Source: Chloroflexota bacterium (GTDB lineage Bacteria > Chloroflexota > Dormibacteria > Dormibacterales > Dormibacteraceae). From it: a DNA stretch of 64,000 bases. Location of the stretch: the NCBI GenBank assembly GCA_005882135.1, contig VBDR01000027.1:45866-109865 (forward strand). The letters are read 5' to 3'. The notes under the pieces were generated by a model. That model saw nothing but the letters and a program-made list of their open reading frames with translations. It was not told where the DNA came from and ran no database searches. How positions within the stretch are numbered: position 1 is the first letter of the stretch; every line of letters starts with the position of its first letter. Positions 40,414 through 51,094 of this stretch are shown here, piece by piece. Made by a program: the position numbers and the translations under genes.

Positions 40414-42475
40414 GTCGCGCGGCCATTTCGGGCGCCGCGTCAACCGAGCTCTCGATGACCCCACCCTGCAAAAAGCGCTGACCGACGCCATGATCGGACT
40501 GCGTGGGCGCCGGAACAAGGCCTTCGAAAGTTTCGATTTCGCCAGGGGCCGGACCGAGCTGAAACGCCGCCGCCTGGCCAACCTCGACCGTCTGCCTGAG
40601 CTGCTGGACCAGTTCACGCAGCGACTCGCCGCGGTCGGCGGAGTCGTACATCTGGCCAAGGACGCCGCCGAGGCGCGCGACATCATCGGGCAGCTGTGCT
40701 GGAACGCGGGCAGCGGCCTCCCGGCGGGAACCCGCATGGTCGTGACCAAGGTCAAGTCGATGGCCAGCGAGGAGATCGAGCTGAACCCTTACCTCGAGAA
40801 CCTCGGCATAGAGGTGGTCGAGACCGACCTGGGCGAGCGCATGGTGCAGCTGACCCACACGCGTCCGTCACACCTGATCGCGCCCGCCATCCACCTGACC
40901 AAGGAAAACGCCGCCGAGGTCTTCGGCACAGAACCGACGGTGGAAGCGATCCAGAGTCATGCCCGCGCGTCGCTGCGCAAGAAGTTCATCGAGGCTTCCG
41001 TCGGCATCTCTGGCGCGAACATGGCCATCGCCGAGACGGGCACCCTCGTCCTGGTCACCAACGAGGGCAACGCCGACCTCACGACGACGCTGCCGCCCGT
41101 GCACATCGCCCTGTTCGGCATCGACAAGCTCGTCGCCTCTCTCGACGACGCCGTTGCGGTGCTGCGAATGCTGCCTCGCAGCGGCACTGGGCAGATCATC
41201 ACCAGCTACGTGAACTGGATCACGGGGCCTTCGCGCTCAGCCGACATCGAGCAGTCGCTGACGATCGGGGTGCACGGCCCGCGCGAGCTGCACTGCGTGA
41301 TTCTCGACAACGGCCGCGAGAAGATGCTCGACGATCCGATCTTTCGTGATGCGCTGACCTGCATCCGCTGCGGCGCCTGCTCCAACGCATGCCCGCCGTT
41401 CATGGCGGTGAGCGGCCACCAGTTCGGCCACATCTACAACGGGCCGATCGGCCTGGTGCTGACTCCGTTTCACCACGGGCTCGACACGGCCGACCTACCC
41501 AACACGCTCTGCGTTCAGTGCAACGCGTGCCAGGAGATCTGTCCTGTCGACATCCCTCTTCCCCGCCAGATCCTCGAGCACCGCCGCGCCGGCCGTAAAT
41601 CCCTGCGCAAGCGTGCCGTGCTCGGGGTGTGGAAGCGGCCGCAGCTGGCGGACCGCTTGATGCGCGCCGCCGCGCCCTTCAGCGGGCTGGTGCCGGGCTC
41701 TCCCCGCCTGGCTCAAAAACCATATCGAGACCGGGTCCGCGCCAGCCAGGCCGACGGCGAGCCACTGACCATCTTCGCCTCCTGCCTGGCCGACCGGGTG
41801 TGGCCCGGGTCCGCGGTGGCGCTGGAGCGGATCGCATCCGCCGCCGGCTTCAAGGTTGGATTCCCCAAGGCGCAGTGGTGCTGCGGCCTGGTCGCCGCCA
41901 ACGCCGGCGACTTCAAGACCGGCGCCCAGCTCTCCGGGCAGCTGACCGCCTCGCTTCGAGATTCCAAGGGTTTGATCGTGACGCCGTCGGCGTCCTGCTT
42001 CGGGGCCTTCACGCTCGATGCCCCTGAATGGGGCGCCGCCCCAGACGATGGCGTGCGCGGGCGGCTACGCGACTCGACCCGGTTTCTCCTCCAGGTCCTG
42101 GAGGCCAGGCCCGAGCTTGTCGACCCCGACCGCTTCAGCCTCAAGATCGCGTACCACGACTCCTGCCAGTCCCTCCGCCAGCTGGGACTGAAAGACGAGC
42201 CCCGGCGCGTGCTCGAGCTCGCGGGCTACGAGGTGATCGACCTGCCGGACATCGCCAATTGCTGCGGCTTCGGCGGCAGCTTCAGCCTCGAGTGGCCGCG
42301 CGTGGCCGACCGGCTCGCCGAGTGGAAGCTCGACGCGATCGCCAAGACAGGTTGCGCCGTGGTGGCGTCGGACAATCCGGGCTGCTTGATGCACATCCAG
42401 GCGGCGGCGCGAAGGCGACACATGGATCTACGGGTGGCCCACGTGCTCGAGCTGGTGGCCGAACACCTGGCTTAA
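40406..42475 (+). CDS. LutB/LUD iron-sulfur protein fused to LutA/CCG (cysteine-rich) domains
   Basis: LUD region (ETGTLVLVTNEGN), two 4Fe-4S motifs (CIRCGACSNACP; CVQCNACQEICPVD), CCG motifs (WCCGLVAANAG; NCCGFGGSFS). Confidence 0.88.
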   Translation: MPESRGHFGRRVNRALDDPTLQKALTDAMIGLRGRRNKAFESFDFARGRTELKRRRLANLDRLPELLDQFTQRLAAVGGVVHLAKDAAEARDIIGQLCWNAGSGLPAGTRMVVTKVKSMASEEIELNPYLENLGIEVVETDLGERMVQLTHTRPSHLIAPAIHLTKENAAEVFGTEPTVEAIQSHARASLRKKFIEASVGISGANMAIAETGTLVLVTNEGNADLTTTLPPVHIALFGIDKLVASLDDAVAVLRMLPRSGTGQIITSYVNWITGPSRSADIEQSLTIGVHGPRELHCVILDNGREKMLDDPIFRDALTCIRCGACSNACPPFMAVSGHQFGHIYNGPIGLVLTPFHHGLDTADLPNTLCVQCNACQEICPVDIPLPRQILEHRRAGRKSLRKRAVLGVWKRPQLADRLMRAAAPFSGLVPGSPRLAQKPYRDRVRASQADGEPLTIFASCLADRVWPGSAVALERIASAAGFKVGFPKAQWCCGLVAANAGDFKTGAQLSGQLTASLRDSKGLIVTPSASCFGAFTLDAPEWGAAPDDGVRGRLRDSTRFLLQVLEARPELVDPDRFSLKIAYHDSCQSLRQLGLKDEPRRVLELAGYEVIDLPDIANCCGFGGSFSLEWPRVADRLAEWKLDAIAKTGCAVVASDNPGCLMHIQAAARRRHMDLRVAHVLELVAEHLA

Positions 42476-42508
42476 CCGCAAGCGCTCATCGTTAACCTTT
42501 AAAGCGCC

Positions 42509-44086
42509 GTGAAGATCAGCCTGGTCTCGGCGGGTGCCGCCGAGCTGAACGTGGACGCGCTCGCGATCCCTGTCGCCACCGGACAGCGGCTCACCGGCGC
42601 CGCGCTCGAGCTCGACCGCGCGATGGGTGGCGTGCTGTCCGAGATGGTGGTCAACGCGGAGTTCCGGGGCCGCATCCACGAAGTGCTGCCGATTCCAGCC
42701 CAGGGCAAGATCGCGCCTCGCCGCGTGATCCTATACGGGCTTGGCGCCGTGCACGACCTTGACGGGCAGCGTCTGCGCTCCGCCCATCACGAGCTCGTGC
42801 GCGCCTCCCGGACTTGGGGCTACAAGCGCATGGCCGTCCTTCGCAGCGAGCCCCTGGGCGCGGACAGCCTCAAGGCCGTGGTCGAGGGCTGCGTGATGGG
42901 CACGTTCGAGCGCCGCTCGAGGCAGACCGGGGCCGCTCCCGAGCGGCGCGAGATCGACGAGGTGGCGCTCGTCGGCTTTGGCGGCGGACGCGAGCGCGAG
43001 GTGGTGGCCGCACAGGAAAACGGCGAGGCTACCAACCGCGCGCGTGAGTGGCAGAACGCGCCGGCCAACGAGCTCACCCCCGACGCCCTGGCCCAAGAGG
43101 CGACACAGATCGCTCAGCGTCACAACCTCGAGATCGAGGTCCTGGGGCCGGCCGAGCTGAAGGCCGGGGGCTACAACCTGCTGCTGGGCGTCGGGGCCGG
43201 CTCGGCCAAGCCACCGCGGCTCATCCGCGTCAGGTACCACGGAACTTCCTCCTCTCCTGGTGGGGAGGGTGGCTCGGGCCGCATGGCGGCCCCAGTCGGC
43301 AGGGGCGAGGCTTCGACCGAAAACGTCCCGGTCCTCGCCCTGATCGGCAAAGGAATCACCTTCGACAGCGGCGGCATCTCGCTCAAGAACCCCGAGAACA
43401 TGAGCCGGATGAAGGACGACATGTCCGGGGCAGCGGCCGTGCTCTCGGCCATCGACGTCATCGCCTCCCGTAAGCTGCCGCTCGATGTCATGGCAGTCAT
43501 CGCGGCGGCCGAAAACATGCCTGGGCCTTCCGCGCAGCGACCAGGCGACGTGATCGTCAGCGCCGACGGCAAGACCGTCGAGATCGTGAACACCGACGCC
43601 GAGGGCCGCCTCGTCCTGGCCGATGCGTTGACGCACGCGCTGCGCAACGGCGCGACACACCTCATCGACCTGGCGACATTGACGGGCGCGGCGACCGTGG
43701 CGATCGGCCATGCGGCGAGCGCGGCGACGAGCAACGACGACGATTTCTGGTCGGTGGTCGACCAGGCATCACGCGAGGCCGGGGACCGGGTCTGGCGCCT
43801 GCCGATGTACGCGGATTACCGGATCCTTCTGCGCAGCCAGATCGCGGACCTCCGCAACAGCGAGTACGGCGAGGCGGGGACGATCATGGGTGGCATGTTC
43901 ATCGCCGAGTTCGCAGGCGGCAAGCCGTGGGCGCACATCGACATCGCGGCGTCGGCCTGGAACACCAACGACGAGCTGACCACGATCCTTCGCGGCCCGA
44001 GCGGAGCGGGGACACGCCTTTGCATCGAGCTGGCGGAACGCATGGCCCTCCGCGGAGCGGAACTCCGGGCTATGGTTGCGCGTTAA
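42509..44086 (+). CDS. pepA: leucyl aminopeptidase (M17)
   Basis: IGKGITFDSGGISLK...MKDDMSGAAAV...NTDAEGRLVLADAL. Confidence 0.94.
   Translation: MKISLVSAGAAELNVDALAIPVATGQRLTGAALELDRAMGGVLSEMVVNAEFRGRIHEVLPIPAQGKIAPRRVILYGLGAVHDLDGQRLRSAHHELVRASRTWGYKRMAVLRSEPLGADSLKAVVEGCVMGTFERRSRQTGAAPERREIDEVALVGFGGGREREVVAAQENGEATNRAREWQNAPANELTPDALAQEATQIAQRHNLEIEVLGPAELKAGGYNLLLGVGAGSAKPPRLIRVRYHGTSSSPGGEGGSGRMAAPVGRGEASTENVPVLALIGKGITFDSGGISLKNPENMSRMKDDMSGAAAVLSAIDVIASRKLPLDVMAVIAAAENMPGPSAQRPGDVIVSADGKTVEIVNTDAEGRLVLADALTHALRNGATHLIDLATLTGAATVAIGHAASAATSNDDDFWSVVDQASREAGDRVWRLPMYADYRILLRSQIADLRNSEYGEAGTIMGGMFIAEFAGGKPWAHIDIAASAWNTNDELTTILRGPSGAGTRLCIELAERMALRGAELRAMVAR
43247..43310. repeat. double-hairpin REP-like element embedded in frame in pepA
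   Basis: CCTCCTCTCC-TGGT-GGGGAGGG then GGCTCGGGCCGC-ATG-GCGGCCCCAGTC then AGGGGCGAGG; encodes the non-canonical insert SSSPGGEGGSGRMAAPVGRGEAS. Confidence 0.7.
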
Positions 44087-44092
44087 CGAAGA

Positions 44093-45982
44093 GTGGGAAT
44101 CCTCGGCACGATCCGCTCACCCACCGATCTCAAAGCGCTGGACCCCGCCCGCCTGACCGGGCTTGCGACCGAGGTGCGTTCCTTCCTCGTCGAGCAGACC
44201 TCGCGCACCGGCGGTCACCTCTCACCCAACCTCGGGGTCGTCGAGCTCACCTTCGCCCTCCATCGGGTGTTCGACAGCCCGAAGGATGCGATCGTTTGGG
44301 ACACCGGCCACCAGGCTTATGTGCACAAGCTGGTCACCGGTCGCGCCGGCGAGTTCGCGCGCCTGCGCCAGGCGGGCGGACTGTCGGGCTATCCCTCACG
44401 GAAAGAATCCGAGCACGACCTGGTCGAGAACAGCCACGCGTCGACCTCGCTGAGCTACGCGCTTGGCCTCGCCGAAGCGAGACTGCGCAGGCGGGTCGGC
44501 GGGTTTGTCGTCGCGGTGATCGGCGACGGTGCGCTGACCGGCGGGATGGCGTACGAAGCGCTGAACCAGATCGCTCACCTTCAACCGCCGAACCTCATCG
44601 TCGTGATCAACGACAACGGGCGCTCCTACGCGCCCACCGTGGGCGGCCTTGCGCATCATCTTTCGCAGCTTCGCGTCGATCCTCGGTACGAGCGCATCAA
44701 AGATGAGATCTCGCGCCTCCTGCGTGACCTTCCGCTGGTTGGCTCGACCGCCGACCAGGCTGCCTATCGCGTGAAGGAGGGCTTGAAGCAGCTGCTTCAG
44801 CCGTCGACGATGTTCGAGAGCCTCGGCATCAAGTACGCAGGCCTGGTCGACGGTCACGACGAGCCGGCCCTCGAAGAGGTCCTGACCCGCGCGAAGAAAT
44901 TGCGCGAGCCCGTGGTCGTCCACGTGGTGACGGAGAAGGGCCACGGTTACAGTCCCGCGGTCGATGACGAGGTCGACAAGCTGCACGGCGTGAGCGCGTT
45001 CGATCCGTTGACCGGCCGGCCGCGCTCGACCGAGGTGACCTACACCGACGTCTTCGGCGAGGCTCTCATGACCGCGGCAGCACGGCGGCCCGAGGTTTGC
45101 GCCATCACTGCGGCCATGGCCTCTTCAACCGGCCTGTTGAACTTTGCGAAAGAGTTTCCGGATCGCTTCTTCGATGTCGGCATCTGCGAGCAGCACGCGG
45201 TCACGTTCGCGGCAGGCCTCGCGATGGCGGGCATGCATCCGGTGGTCTGCATCTACTCGACGTTTCTCGCGCGCGCCTTCGACCAGACGATCATGGACGT
45301 CGCGCTCCACAAGCTGCCGGTGGTCTTCGTCATCGACCGGGCCGGCGTGACGGGTCCAGACGGCGCATCGCACCACGGCATCTTCGACCTCTCCTACCTG
45401 CGCCTGATCCCAAACTTGAAAGTGGCGGCGCCCAAGGACGCGACCGAGCTGTGCGCATTGCTGGAAACGGCGCTGGCCACGGATGGCCCGATCGCGATCC
45501 GCTATCCGAAAGGACCTGTTCCGGCAACCCCCGACCTTCCCGTCGAGCCGCTGCCGATCGGTCGCTGGGAAGAGCTGCGCAAGGGCAGTGACGCGGTCAT
45601 CTTCGCCGTGGGCAGGATGGTCGAGGTCGCCGGCGAGGCCGCAGAGCGCCTGGAGATGCAGGGTCTCTCCTGCGGTGTCGTCAACGCCCGATGGATCAAG
45701 CCTGTCGACCCGCGCATCGCGGACTGGGCACGCGGTCACCCGATCGTCCTCACGGTCGAGGACAACGTCGGCGCCGGCGGCTTCGGGAGCGCGGTCCTCG
45801 AGGCTCTGGCCCCCCACGGCCTGGCCGGCCGCGTCCGCACCCTGGCCCTGCCAGATGCGTTCCTGCCGCATGGCAAGGCCTCGGACATCCTGCAGGAGCA
45901 CGGCCTCGACGCCGCCGGGATCGCAAAGGCGGTCTACGAGGCGGTCAGGGGACATGTCGCCAAAGAGAGGACCGAGCTCTAG
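44093..45982 (+). CDS. dxs: 1-deoxy-D-xylulose-5-phosphate synthase
   Basis: GGHLSPNLGVVELTFALHRVFDSPKDAIVWDTGHQAYVHKLVTGR; VIGDGALTGGMAYEALN; DVGICEQHAVTFAAGLA. Confidence 0.97.
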   Translation: MGILGTIRSPTDLKALDPARLTGLATEVRSFLVEQTSRTGGHLSPNLGVVELTFALHRVFDSPKDAIVWDTGHQAYVHKLVTGRAGEFARLRQAGGLSGYPSRKESEHDLVENSHASTSLSYALGLAEARLRRRVGGFVVAVIGDGALTGGMAYEALNQIAHLQPPNLIVVINDNGRSYAPTVGGLAHHLSQLRVDPRYERIKDEISRLLRDLPLVGSTADQAAYRVKEGLKQLLQPSTMFESLGIKYAGLVDGHDEPALEEVLTRAKKLREPVVVHVVTEKGHGYSPAVDDEVDKLHGVSAFDPLTGRPRSTEVTYTDVFGEALMTAAARRPEVCAITAAMASSTGLLNFAKEFPDRFFDVGICEQHAVTFAAGLAMAGMHPVVCIYSTFLARAFDQTIMDVALHKLPVVFVIDRAGVTGPDGASHHGIFDLSYLRLIPNLKVAAPKDATELCALLETALATDGPIAIRYPKGPVPATPDLPVEPLPIGRWEELRKGSDAVIFAVGRMVEVAGEAAERLEMQGLSCGVVNARWIKPVDPRIADWARGHPIVLTVEDNVGAGGFGSAVLEALAPHGLAGRVRTLALPDAFLPHGKASDILQEHGLDAAGIAKAVYEAVRGHVAKERTEL

Positions 45983-45985
45983 GCT

Positions 45986-46390
45986 CTACAGCCGCTTCCG
46001 GCCGCCAAATCCTTCGCCGACCCGATGCCAGTGCTCGACTTTGTCCTCGCCGAGCTTCCAGCACAGCTCGACGAGCTCGCCGTCGCGAAAAGAAGGGAAG
46101 TCGATCAGCCCCTCGAGCGGACCCTTGAGCTGGATGCCCATGCTGTTGAGGCTCAGCACAGCCTTGAGCAGCTCCTCTTCGGCACCCTGGACAGCGTCCT
46201 TCGCCTGTTGCTCCCGCTCGCGGTCGCTGCCATTCGCGCCGGGCCGCTGCACCGCGTACTCGGCCATCCGCAGCTGCTCCTCGAGGTCGGGCCGCAGGGC
46301 GGAGAGCTCGGCGATCTGAGCCACGATCGGGCGCACACGAGGCAGCTCCCGGTTCGCTTCTTCCACGGTGTACGTGCGGAGCCTCTGCAC
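45986..46390 (-). CDS. DUF2203 family protein
   Basis: YTVEEANRELPRVRPIVAQIAEL...GIQLKGPLEGLIDFPSFRDGELVELCWKLGEDKVEHWHRVGEGF. Confidence 0.88.
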   Translation of the reverse strand: MQRLRTYTVEEANRELPRVRPIVAQIAELSALRPDLEEQLRMAEYAVQRPGANGSDREREQQAKDAVQGAEEELLKAVLSLNSMGIQLKGPLEGLIDFPSFRDGELVELCWKLGEDKVEHWHRVGEGFGGRKRL

Positions 46391-46411
46391 CGCTCAACGA
46401 TACTTCGTTCG

Positions 46412-46822
46412 ATGGACGCGTCGGCGATGCGAAGCCGCATCCTGGAGGCCCGCGTGGCCCGGCTGGCGACAGCCGACGCCGAGGGCAGACCCCACATCGT
46501 GCCCATCAGCTTTGCGCTCGATGGCGAGACGATGTTCTTCGCCGTCGATGCAAAACCCAAGCGCACAACCGACCTCAAACGATTGCGGAACATCGCGGCC
46601 AACCCGGCCGTGGCGGTGCTCTTCGACCATTACGAAGACGATTGGAGCCGGCTGTGGTGGGTGCGGATCGACGGCGCCGCCCGAATCGTCGACGACGAGC
46701 TCGCGGCGGCGCGCGCGATCGACCTGCTGGCGGGCCGGTACGAGCAATACCTGCAGGCGCGTCCTGGCGGCCCCGTGGTGGCGATATCGATCGAGCGCAT
46801 GTCTGGCTGGTCGGCACGATAG
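46412..46822 (+). CDS. PPOX-class probable F420/flavin-dependent oxidoreductase
   Basis: ARVARLATADAEGRPHIVPISFALDGETMFFAVDAKPKRTTDLKRLRNIAANPAVAVLFDHYEDDWSRLWWVR. Confidence 0.85.
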   Translation: MDASAMRSRILEARVARLATADAEGRPHIVPISFALDGETMFFAVDAKPKRTTDLKRLRNIAANPAVAVLFDHYEDDWSRLWWVRIDGAARIVDDELAAARAIDLLAGRYEQYLQARPGGPVVAISIERMSGWSAR

Positions 46823-46897
46823 CCGGAGACCGGCGGCGTTGAAACCCAATCTGTTAACGACTTGCAACCTCGAATCGGCCCGGCCGGACCAACTTCC

Positions 46898-46932
46898 GAG
46901 ACTTGACAAGATGTGATGTCTTGTCTAGTCTC
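46898..46932 (+). promoter_or_regulatory. inverted-repeat operator overlapping a sigma70-type promoter upstream of the TetR-like gene
   Basis: GAGACTTGACAAGA-TGTGATG-TCTTGTCTAGTCTC (14-bp arms, 1 mismatch) containing TTGACA (46903-46908), N17, TAGTCT (46926-46931). Confidence 0.82.
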
Positions 46933-46937
46933 GTTTC

Positions 46938-47706
46938 GTGGCGGTCCGGGACACCATCCTGGAGCGCGCGCCGGGTGTCCTGGCGCGAAGCGCGAGGCCG
47001 ACCGTGGCCGACTTCGCGACCGCCGCCGGTGTCTCGCGCGCGAGCTTCTATCGCCACTTCCGGTCCCGTGAAGCCCTGCTCGAGGTGCTGGACGTGGCGC
47101 CTGAACCCGGCGCACGAGCCAGGATCCTGGGCGCGGCCGTCGAGATGGTCGGCGACCAGGGACTGACCGCGCTTTCCATGGACGAGCTCGCCGATCGCGC
47201 CGGCATCTCCAGGGCGACGCTCTACCGCCTCTTTCCCGGCAAGGCGGCGCTGTTCACGGGCTTGATCGATACCTACTCCCCGCTCGAGCCGGTCAGCCGT
47301 CTGCTGGCCGCAAGACACGCCGATCCTCCATCCACGCTCATGCCTGAGCTCGCCCGCACCGCGTATCGCGCCGTCAACTCCGGTGGCGAGAATCGGGCCG
47401 GCCTGGTGCGAGCTCTTTTCTTCGAGGTCAGCGGCCTGGCGCCTGAAACCGAAGAGGCGGCTCGTGACGCCATCACCAAGGTGGTCGGGTTGCTGGTCCT
47501 CTACCTGACCACGCAGATGTCCGCCGGAGCTCTGCGCCCGATGCACCCGCTGCTGGCGCTGCAGTCCTTCATCGGGCCAATCCTGTTTCACATCCTCACC
47601 AGGCCGCTGGCGGAGCGGATGTTGGGTCTGGACATCGATGGAGAGGCGGCGGTCACGCAGCTGGCCGAAACGTGGCTGCACGCGATGGACGTGAAGGTGG
47701 ACGGAG

Positions 47707-47714
<8 letters not shown>
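46938..47714 (+). CDS. TetR-family-like regulator with two tandem N-terminal HTH domains
   Basis: HTH1 PTVADFATAAGVSRASFYRHFRSREALLEVL; HTH2 LTALSMDELADRAGISRATLYRLFPGKAALFTGLI. Confidence 0.88.
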
Positions 47715-48431
<717 letters not shown>

Positions 48432-48435
<4 letters not shown>

Positions 48436-49532
48436 GCGGCCACCGCATCCGGGCCATCACCCGGCGGCTGCTGCAGGGATTCCGCCGCGATCGCAGGACG
48501 CTCGCGCTGCTGTTCGTGGCGCCGATCGTGATCCTCGGTTTGCTCGGCTACCTGATGCGCGGGTCGTCCAGCTCGCCGTCGGTCGGAATCGCCAACCAGG
48601 ATTCCGGTCCACTCGGTGCCGTCGTGGCAAAGACGCTCAGGCATTCGAGCCACATCACGACCAGCGATATCAACGCCTCAGACGGGGACCCCAAGCTCAG
48701 GGACGGATCGCTCGTCGCTTACGTGGTGCTGCCTTCTGATTTCAGCAGCCAGGCTCAAGCCGGGACGGTTGCGCCCGAGGTGCATCTCGAGGGTTCCCAG
48801 CCGGGCGAAGACGCCCCTGTCCTCCAGGCGCTTCAGCAGGCGATGACCTCGCTTGCGTCGCAAGTTGCGGGACGCAACGTCAGCTTTCAGCCGCAGGTCA
48901 AATACCTCTACGGCGGCGCCAACTACGACACGCTCGACTATTTCGGCGCGGCGTTCGTCGGCCTCGTGGTGTTCTTCCTCGTCTTTGTGATCACCATTGT
49001 CTCGTTCCTCAACGAGCGCTCCCAGGGCACGCTGGAGCGCCTGATGGCGAGCCCGCTGCGTCGCGGCGAGATCGTGCTCGGCTACATGCTCGGGTTCACC
49101 GTGATCGCGCTCGTCCAGGCGGCCGAGGTGCTGATCTTCTCGCTGGCGATCCTGAGGATCCACAACCAGGGGAACGTGCTCCTGATCTTCGGCATGGAGG
49201 CCCTGATGGCGATCGCCGCCGTCAACCTCGGGATCTTTCTCAGCATGTTCGCGCGGTCCGAATTCCAGGCGGTCCAGTTCATCCCGCTGGTCGTCGTACC
49301 GCAGATCCTTCTCTCCGGCATCATCTTTCCCGTCTCCACAGAGCCGTCCGCGCTGCAGTACCTGTCAAACGTGCTGCCTCTGACGTATGCGGTGAACGGG
49401 ATGCGCGACATCATGGTCAAGGACGCCGACCTCACGTGGTCTTCGCTGCAGCTGGATGCGGCGGTGGTCGCTGGGTTCTGCGTCGTGCTCATCGCGGCGG
49501 GAACTGCGACCCTGCGTCGAAGGCTGGCCTGA
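48432..49532 (+). CDS. ABC-2 type transporter permease
   Basis: FLNERSQGTLERLMASPLRRGEIVLGYMLGF...LSGIIFPVSTEPSALQYLSNVLPLTYAVNGMRDIM. Confidence 0.92.
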
Positions 49533-49555
49533 AAACGCCGTAGTCTGAATTCGCG

Positions 49556-49864
49556 ATGTTGCTTGTCTGTTCGAGTCGCTGCGGAGGCCGCCTGTTTCGC
49601 GCCCTCTTCGCTGAGGTCGAGATCGACTCGGGCGGGGTGTACCAGGATCATCGGTTCACGCAGCCTGGATACGTATGCCTCAACTGCGGATCTCCCGCCG
49701 TCGACCTCGGTGAGGTGCCCGCCGAGATGGAGGCGGAGGCTCGTGCGGACGAAGCGGCGACGGAAGCGGCCACGGACATCCTCTGCCCGGTGTGCGAGAC
49801 GATGGTGCATGTCGGGGCGGACATGGAGTGCCCGAACTGCGGTTCTCCGCTGGAGGTCGCCTAA
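49556..49864 (+). CDS. small zinc-ribbon protein, unknown
   Basis: CLNCGSPAVDLGE...ILCPVCETMVHVGADMECPNCGSPLEV (CxxC pairs). Confidence 0.65.
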   Translation: MLLVCSSRCGGRLFRALFAEVEIDSGGVYQDHRFTQPGYVCLNCGSPAVDLGEVPAEMEAEARADEAATEAATDILCPVCETMVHVGADMECPNCGSPLEVA

Positions 49865-49868
49865 CTCC

Positions 49869-51071
49869 TCAGGTAAGGGAGGCCGACCCCGCCAGGACGT
49901 CTTTCATCGCCCGAACCGCGGCTGCGTCACGCTGCCGCACCGCCGCTCGCAGCGTCCGCACGGCGCGCGGGGTGTCGAGGTCGTCCGCAAGTGCGGCGTT
50001 GAACTCCGCCATCAGCGCGCGTCCGGGCCGAGCGCTCCCTCCTCTCGTCGCGGTCCGCGCGTCCTGGGCCAGAAATTTCGCGATCCCCTCGACCAGCCTC
50101 GCCGATCTCGCCAGGCCCTGCCATTCGAAGCTCCAATCGCGTCGGTAGCGGTGGCCGACGAGGTAAAGCCTTACCGCCGCCGCCGGCGCTCGCTGCAAGG
50201 CCTGGCTGACCTTGACCAGGTTGCCCAGCGACTTGCTCATCTTGCGGCCCTCGTAGCGGACCATGCCCGTGTGCACCCAGGCCCGCGCAAACGGGACCTT
50301 GTGCGTGAGCGACTCGGACTGCGCGCGCTCTGACTCGTGGTGGCTGAAGACGAGGTCGCGTCCCCCGCCGTGGATGTCGATCTGCGCCCCGAGGTAGTGC
50401 ATCGACATCGCTGAGCATTCGATGTGCCAGCCTGGACGCCCTTCGCCGAACTTCGACGGCCACGCCGGTTCGTCGGGCCCAGAGCGCCGCCACAGCGGAA
50501 AGTCGAGCGCGTCGCGCTTCGCACTCGGGCCGACCGTTCCCAGCATGCCCTCCTCACGCAGCCTCCGAAGCATGGAACGCCGCGTGCGGTGAGACAGGCG
50601 GCCGTAGCCGCGGTATTTGCTGGCGTCGAAATAGAGGGCGTCGGTCTTGTAGGCGTAGCCGGTTGAATGCAGCCTGGACGCGGCGGCGACGATGCCCTTG
50701 ATCTCGTCCGACACGCGCGGCATCACATCCGGCGGCCGCCACCCGAGAACAGTCATATCGCGGAGGTGAACCTTGGTCTCACGATCGGCCAGCTCGCGCC
50801 AGTCGATCTGGTCGCGCCGCGCGCGCTCGAGCAGCGGGTCATCGACGTCCGTGATGTTCTGCACGTATTTCACCCGCACGCCGTTGGCTTCCAGGAATCG
50901 CACCAGCACGTCGAAGATCGAGAAAGTGAAGGCGTGTCCCATGTGCCCCGACTCGTAGGGTGTGACGCCGCAGACGTAGATCGTCAGATGTCCCCGCGCC
51001 GGTGGCGTGAGGACTATCTTCCGCCCCGTCAGCGTGTCATGGACACGAAGCCGGAACGGACGGCTAGGCAC
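49869..51071 (-). CDS. class I cysteinyl-tRNA synthetase-like / MshC-like cysteine ligase
   Basis: IYVCGVTPYESGHMGHAFTFSIFDVL, YVQNITDVDDPLLERARRDQIDWRELADRE, WHIECSAMSMHYLG, IHGGGRDLVFSHHESERAQ, KMSKSLGN; 400 aa without a full C-terminal anticodon-binding region. Confidence 0.8.
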   Translation of the reverse strand: MPSRPFRLRVHDTLTGRKIVLTPPARGHLTIYVCGVTPYESGHMGHAFTFSIFDVLVRFLEANGVRVKYVQNITDVDDPLLERARRDQIDWRELADRETKVHLRDMTVLGWRPPDVMPRVSDEIKGIVAAASRLHSTGYAYKTDALYFDASKYRGYGRLSHRTRRSMLRRLREEGMLGTVGPSAKRDALDFPLWRRSGPDEPAWPSKFGEGRPGWHIECSAMSMHYLGAQIDIHGGGRDLVFSHHESERAQSESLTHKVPFARAWVHTGMVRYEGRKMSKSLGNLVKVSQALQRAPAAAVRLYLVGHRYRRDWSFEWQGLARSARLVEGIAKFLAQDARTATRGGSARPGRALMAEFNAALADDLDTPRAVRTLRAAVRQRDAAAVRAMKDVLAGSASLT

Positions 51072-51094
51072 GACAGCCCGGAGTCAGCTCTGTC

